NCBI GenBank assembly: GCA_964471235.1
Contig: CAYYGL010000184.1
Location: 1-9,586 of the forward strand
DNA length: 9,586 nucleotides
Reading direction: 5' to 3'
From: CAYYGL01 sp964471235
Lineage (GTDB): Bacteria; Calditrichota; Calditrichia; RBG-13-44-9; J075
Shown here: piece by piece, positions 8,701-9,586 of the stretch
Layout: the number at the start of each line of letters is the position of its first letter
How positions within the stretch are numbered: the first letter of the stretch is position 1
Position numbers and translations under genes: made by a program
Notes under the pieces: model-generated
Told to the model about the DNA's origin: nothing
The model's input: only the letters and a program-made list of their open reading frames with translations
The model's database searches: none

Positions 8701-8854
8701 CACCGATAAACAAATTGGCAACGATGAGCCCCAATCCAATACTGATTGAGATAAGTCCTTTTAGTTGCTCTTTAACCAATTTGTGAGTAAAAAACAGAAA
8801 GAGAATGATGGCAGACAGAATGATGAACAACCGTATGATAGCAGCCAACAACAT
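2744..8854 (-). CDS. Giant membrane-anchored hybrid histidine kinase: 11 PAS, GAF, HisKA, HATPase, receiver
   Basis: This 2036-residue sensor kinase should autophosphorylate on histidine and pass phosphate to its own receiver. Three membrane helices (about 4-23, 33-54, 67-95) precede the sensor part; lysines 25, 28 and 32 suggest the first loop is cytoplasmic and the PAS array lies inside the cell. Domain order: PAS1 104-217, PAS2 228-343, GAF 350-508, PAS3 517-636, PAS4 645-763, PAS5 772-889, PAS6 898-1014, PAS7 1025-1142, PAS8 1152-1270, PAS9 1280-1394, PAS10 1404-1519, PAS11 1528-1648. The H-box GGIAHDFNN gives phospho-acceptor H1674. The ATPase shows the N-box NNLVINA (1779-1785), DEGVGI (1827-1832), FDPYFTTR (1841-1848) and GSGLGL (1851-1856). 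The receiver (about 1909-2025) has the acidic pocket D1914/D1915/E1916, phospho-acceptor D1963, S1992 and K2014. All catalytic residues are intact, so it should be active. No large periplasmic sensor domain exists, so signals are probably intracellular or membrane-derived. PAS ligands are unknown, and no partner regulator lies in the window. The start is ATG, with an in-frame TAA immediately upstream. Confidence 0.96.
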   Translation of the reverse strand: MLLAAIIRLFIILSAIILFLFFTHKLVKEQLKGLISISIGLGLIVANLFIGAIYHSPLGDLPSVRSLFFTMGITFGYVGQTLGFIFFLSGVYKLVQSLQPFLNQQYTSLVENSLVGVYVIQDGVMKYANPRLGEIFGYTVKEMIGQPVTNFVAPESHAFVTEQIQKRIKGEVNSLNYTFKAVRRDGTLIDVEVFGSRTILMGAPAIHGTLLDITERKQYESLLESKETQYRQSIELNPDAIVIHHNDKVIFCNPAAVRLFGCATEEELLNHHFSSYFHPDSKEEIAQRISLVKERQYRDQLAEYKIITTSGEPLDVEMVHTLITFQQDIAVQTIARDITERKRTRTLFYQQNQLLEQIASGEALDKSFEGIIRFVETQTRDIRCAIMLADENEENLQLASAPGLPKEMRMAFVTLPIAPGVGCCGSAAFLKENVLVSDISSDPYWKDFKDVALKYNFVACFSIPILSTNQQLLGTFAMYATTKRDPTLYEMQLSEIGVHLAAIAIEKKRKQTALLKSEERFRQLFTNISDIVFVFHLNEEKKFDALIEANEVAVQKLEYTREQLLLINLRKILTPSLYRRLSKLIHKSTFQSHWTLEDELVTKSGRLIPVEINFHFLELDDRPTILSIARDISERKEAQKALQQNEERYRTLFNDNPTAYLTLNEDGHIISVNRFGAKLFKYREGDLRDYSIFQLVYAEDLEKMKHLIHSAKKQSHRVTSAELRMVQKDDTRIWVKINVRMVKGIDSPATFLIVCDDITDRKLAEAALQESEANLKAIFNNSLQGFILLDRNGCMKAINITAFEWVRSVFGVEVGKGDCFTDSLTGRERKSFQRAFRLVLRGKTLRGERNLVGVDGNEYWFELSFCPILNMNGEVSSVCFSAIDIKDRIFAQKELRKSEERFRSLVQNSSDIISIISPRGKLLYISPSVEKILGYPPNKILGVKIEKYVLPEEIPRLAAFYEEVLKSNKVSNAPVEFHLRHADGHWVCLESIVNNMINSPSIGGIVVNSRDVTERNEVISALRVSEERFRTIFETSAIGMVLIHVDGQLMESNRSLQKMLLVSAEELKQMKLSDIVYLPEHSNLPANDLDNILSGADSFQSELRFIRSDGKILWGRFTRSLVKDSEGKPQFAVGMIEDITEQKNALKALHENEEKYRMLFNSGTDAVYVFRLTRDKVPGRFIEVNDIACQLTGFSRKELLKLSFLDICAVHDDMKRNLAELEKKRHVLYQAIHRTKFGEEIPVEINAHIFQFQGLPTILAIARDISERVHAEKAVRESAERYQGLFEGMPVGIYRTLPDGTIIDANPAFVSILGYPSREELLEKNSMEIYVDKTDRERWKTVIDEVGVVRSFEMRVRRKDGIVIWVRENSRSVLDDNGKVLYYEGTIEDITIRKKMEERLQLSESRYRDLVENSADYIFTHDQEGIILSVNRSFVEGMGLSNESQMIGQPLSVFLPEHSQETFQTYLKRIIEVGSDSGYLELITSQGEIRIVEYRNSIRSGGGQKPIVRAIARDMTEKLATQHELEAEKERLIVTLRNIGDGVLTTDVVGKVALINKVAEELTGWLDGSAIGQSLEDIFCIEDEHTGERLQNPVTKVLESGKSVQQAKAVVLTSREGTHRLITASAAPLHDKENHLIGVVLAFRDVSQLLTLEEELHKAQKLESLGILAGGIAHDFNNILTAILGNISLAKMTCKTEDALFKRLTEAEKATERAQGLTKQLLTFAKGGAPVKQTASIVEIIRETTEFALRGSHCSAHFETTENIWPVEVDKGQISQVINNLVINAMQAMPQGGTIHIQCENVDITPYQNHPKEFLENGSYVKIVIADEGVGIPKEHLSQIFDPYFTTRRKGSGLGLATSHSIVKKHGGYIFVNSVVNEGSTFTIYLPANPEARLETTPGDNAIETGKGKILIMDDEEAILEVAERMLTILGYEVTCAAEGEELIKLYREGLKTRQPYDAVIMDLTVPGGMGGKEAIRELKNIDPQLKAIVSSGYANDPVIAQYQEYGFMECIPKPYNLQTLAQVLKRVLNGEKSDP

Positions 8855-8865
8855 TTAAATATCAT

Positions 8866-8871
8866 CCTCCT
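8866..8871 (-). promoter_or_regulatory. Ribosome binding site of the kinase gene
   Basis: A full AGGAGG lies on the minus strand 11 bases before the ATG at 8854, slightly longer than ideal spacing. A second ATG at 8865 touches the AGGAGG but is in another frame and too close to be used. An in-frame TAA directly before the 8854 ATG rules out an upstream start. Confidence 0.65.
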
Positions 8872-8973
8872 GTATGTTGGGGATTCCCTTTTATAGCCAG
8901 ATTCATCGAGTAAGCACCTGTCATTCGGCAGGCTTGATAAACTTAATTTGTGAATATCAGTTCGACATCAGAA

Positions 8974-9069
8974 AAAAAGAACGCAGATGGACCCGGATTT
9001 TCGCAGATTTTTATATTATGCCCATCTTCCGTGTAAATCAGCGTTATCTGTTTCATCTGTGTTCTATTT
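8974..9069. repeat. Imperfect hairpin repeat of dispersed environmental type
   Basis: The outer arms are AGAACGCAGATG (8978-8989) and CATCTGTGTTCT (9054-9065). They pair over 12 positions with one G-T pair, and a few A-T pairs extend the stem outside. The inner parts also match after a two-base gap (GAT..CGC.GATTT in both arms), so each arm is about 30 bases. From memory, sequences built from words such as CGCGGATT, ATCTGCGTT and CATCTGTGTTCT recur in many copies in unrelated environmental genomes and are often mis-called as short genes translating to strings like RRWTRIFADF, as here. I cannot count copies from one window. It lies about 120 bases upstream of the kinase start. It could be a mobile palindromic element or a transcript hairpin. 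Confidence 0.6.
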
Positions 9070-9229
9070 CAAGTGACCACAAACTCATGTTTATTAAATT
9101 ACGAATATAGATTCCCATGAGAGAAATGGGGTGATTTTGCGCATATTCAACTAAATTTATATTATCAATCTGATGATTTCCGCAAATTGTGCCTATCCAT
9201 GTTATGAATCCATAAAGCAATGCTTCCCC

Positions 9230-9432
9230 ACCCGGGCACAAAATCACAAATAAACCCTACTAAATTGAATTTTAAATTGTTAGCCGACAACAGAACACTC
9301 ATAAACCGGCAAATGTTGATTGTATCAGAAGTTTAACATTCCGGAGACTGTCGAACATGATGAGTTGGTGGTCATAGCATCCAATAATACTTGGAGTCAA
9401 TTGTTTCATTTTGTGTAACTTTGTGCCCGGGT
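9230..9432. repeat. Perfect 13-bp inverted repeat around a 177-base core
   Basis: ACCCGGGCACAAA at 9230-9242 is repeated exactly, in inverted orientation, as TTTGTGCCCGGGT at 9420-9432. Weaker similarity continues inward (both arms then show ACA/CACAAA and AAAC words). The core has no coding signal that I recognise. The arrangement resembles the ends of a small non-autonomous mobile element, but I found no clear target-site duplication next to the arms, so that reading is tentative. A paired operator or a long-range RNA stem is also possible. Confidence 0.45.
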
Positions 9433-9586
9433 ATCTTCTTCCTATAGAACCACGTTTGGGTTGCAACTCCTTAAAAGATACCTGAATAATGACACCATAT
9501 TGGGTTCCCGCGATTTCCGTTATATGGTTTATCGGTTTTTTGGCAATGAACCCACAGAAAAAAATAAAAAATACCGTACCTGTTCA

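Larger units (their letters stand above)
8855..9586. other. Long A/T-rich region upstream of the kinase, no convincing gene
   Basis: These 732 bases contain the kinase leader and two repeat structures listed separately. The best -10 candidate for the kinase is TATAAA on the minus strand (8890-8895), which would give a leader of about 30 bases, but the -35 position (GGTGCT) is poor, so the promoter is uncertain. A small hairpin CCCAT/ATGGG lies at 9114-9130. Short open frames exist on both strands (for example 9053-9247 and 9299-9583, minus), but none has a good ribosome binding site or a recognisable protein motif. No tRNA or rRNA was recognised. A decayed gene or an unannotated small RNA cannot be excluded. 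Confidence 0.6.

Noticed and set aside
8874..9110. 78-codon open frame on the plus strand
   Set aside because: Its middle is the translation of the hairpin repeat (RRWTRIFADF and following residues). There is no good ribosome binding site, and such frames are common false genes over this repeat type.
9053..9247. 64-codon open frame on the minus strand
   Set aside because: No recognisable motif, no clear ribosome binding site, and it runs into both the inverted-repeat arm and the hairpin repeat.
9299..9583. Open frame of 94 codons on the minus strand between two TGA stops
   Set aside because: It looks briefly protein-like, but the only usable starts are a TTG directly abutting AAGGAG and a late ATG without a ribosome binding site. 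No family was recognised. It could be a decayed gene at most.

Overview
This window is bacterial chromosome carrying three recognisable protein genes. All three lie on the minus strand, so transcription runs from high to low coordinates. The genes use clear Shine-Dalgarno sequences (AGGAGG, AGGA, GGAG) and moderate GC. The regions between genes, especially the 730 bases at the high-coordinate end, are visibly richer in A/T. The proteins (a very long multi-PAS hybrid histidine kinase, a GT-C membrane glycosyltransferase and an exported DUF547 protein) suggest a free-living environmental bacterium with heavy two-component signalling. The Shine-Dalgarno use argues mildly against Bacteroidota. Nothing in the window fixes the phylum.

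Layout in transcription order: (1) 8855-9586 has no convincing gene. It holds a roughly 96-base imperfect hairpin repeat (8974-9069) and a perfect 13-bp inverted repeat about 180 bases apart (9230-9242 and 9420-9432). (2) 2744-8854 encodes a 2036-residue membrane-anchored kinase: three membrane helices, two PAS domains, a GAF domain, nine more PAS domains, a HisKA/HATPase catalytic core and a C-terminal receiver. (3) 2458-2743 is a 286-base gap with small hairpins and short repeated words but no convincing gene or terminator. (4) 868-2457 encodes a PMT_2/GT39-like integral membrane glycosyltransferase starting at TTG. (5) 84-893 encodes an exported DUF547 protein whose start overlaps the glycosyltransferase stop by 26 bases. 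(6) Bases 1-83 follow the DUF547 stop and show no gene and no terminator hairpin.

How they may work together: the glycosyltransferase and DUF547 genes overlap and are almost surely translated from one transcript. One is predicted to move a sugar from a lipid carrier on the outer face of the cytoplasmic membrane, and the other is predicted to be exported, so a shared envelope role is a reasonable inference. The kinase is separated from this pair by 286 bases and may or may not be cotranscribed. No response regulator gene, histidine phosphotransfer protein or output gene is present, so the kinase's partner is unknown. The most notable features are the regularity of the 11-PAS array, where all nine direct PAS-PAS junctions keep exactly the same residue spacing, and the two unexplained repeat structures upstream of the kinase. 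I found no sign of a defence system, CRISPR array, phage or intact insertion sequence.
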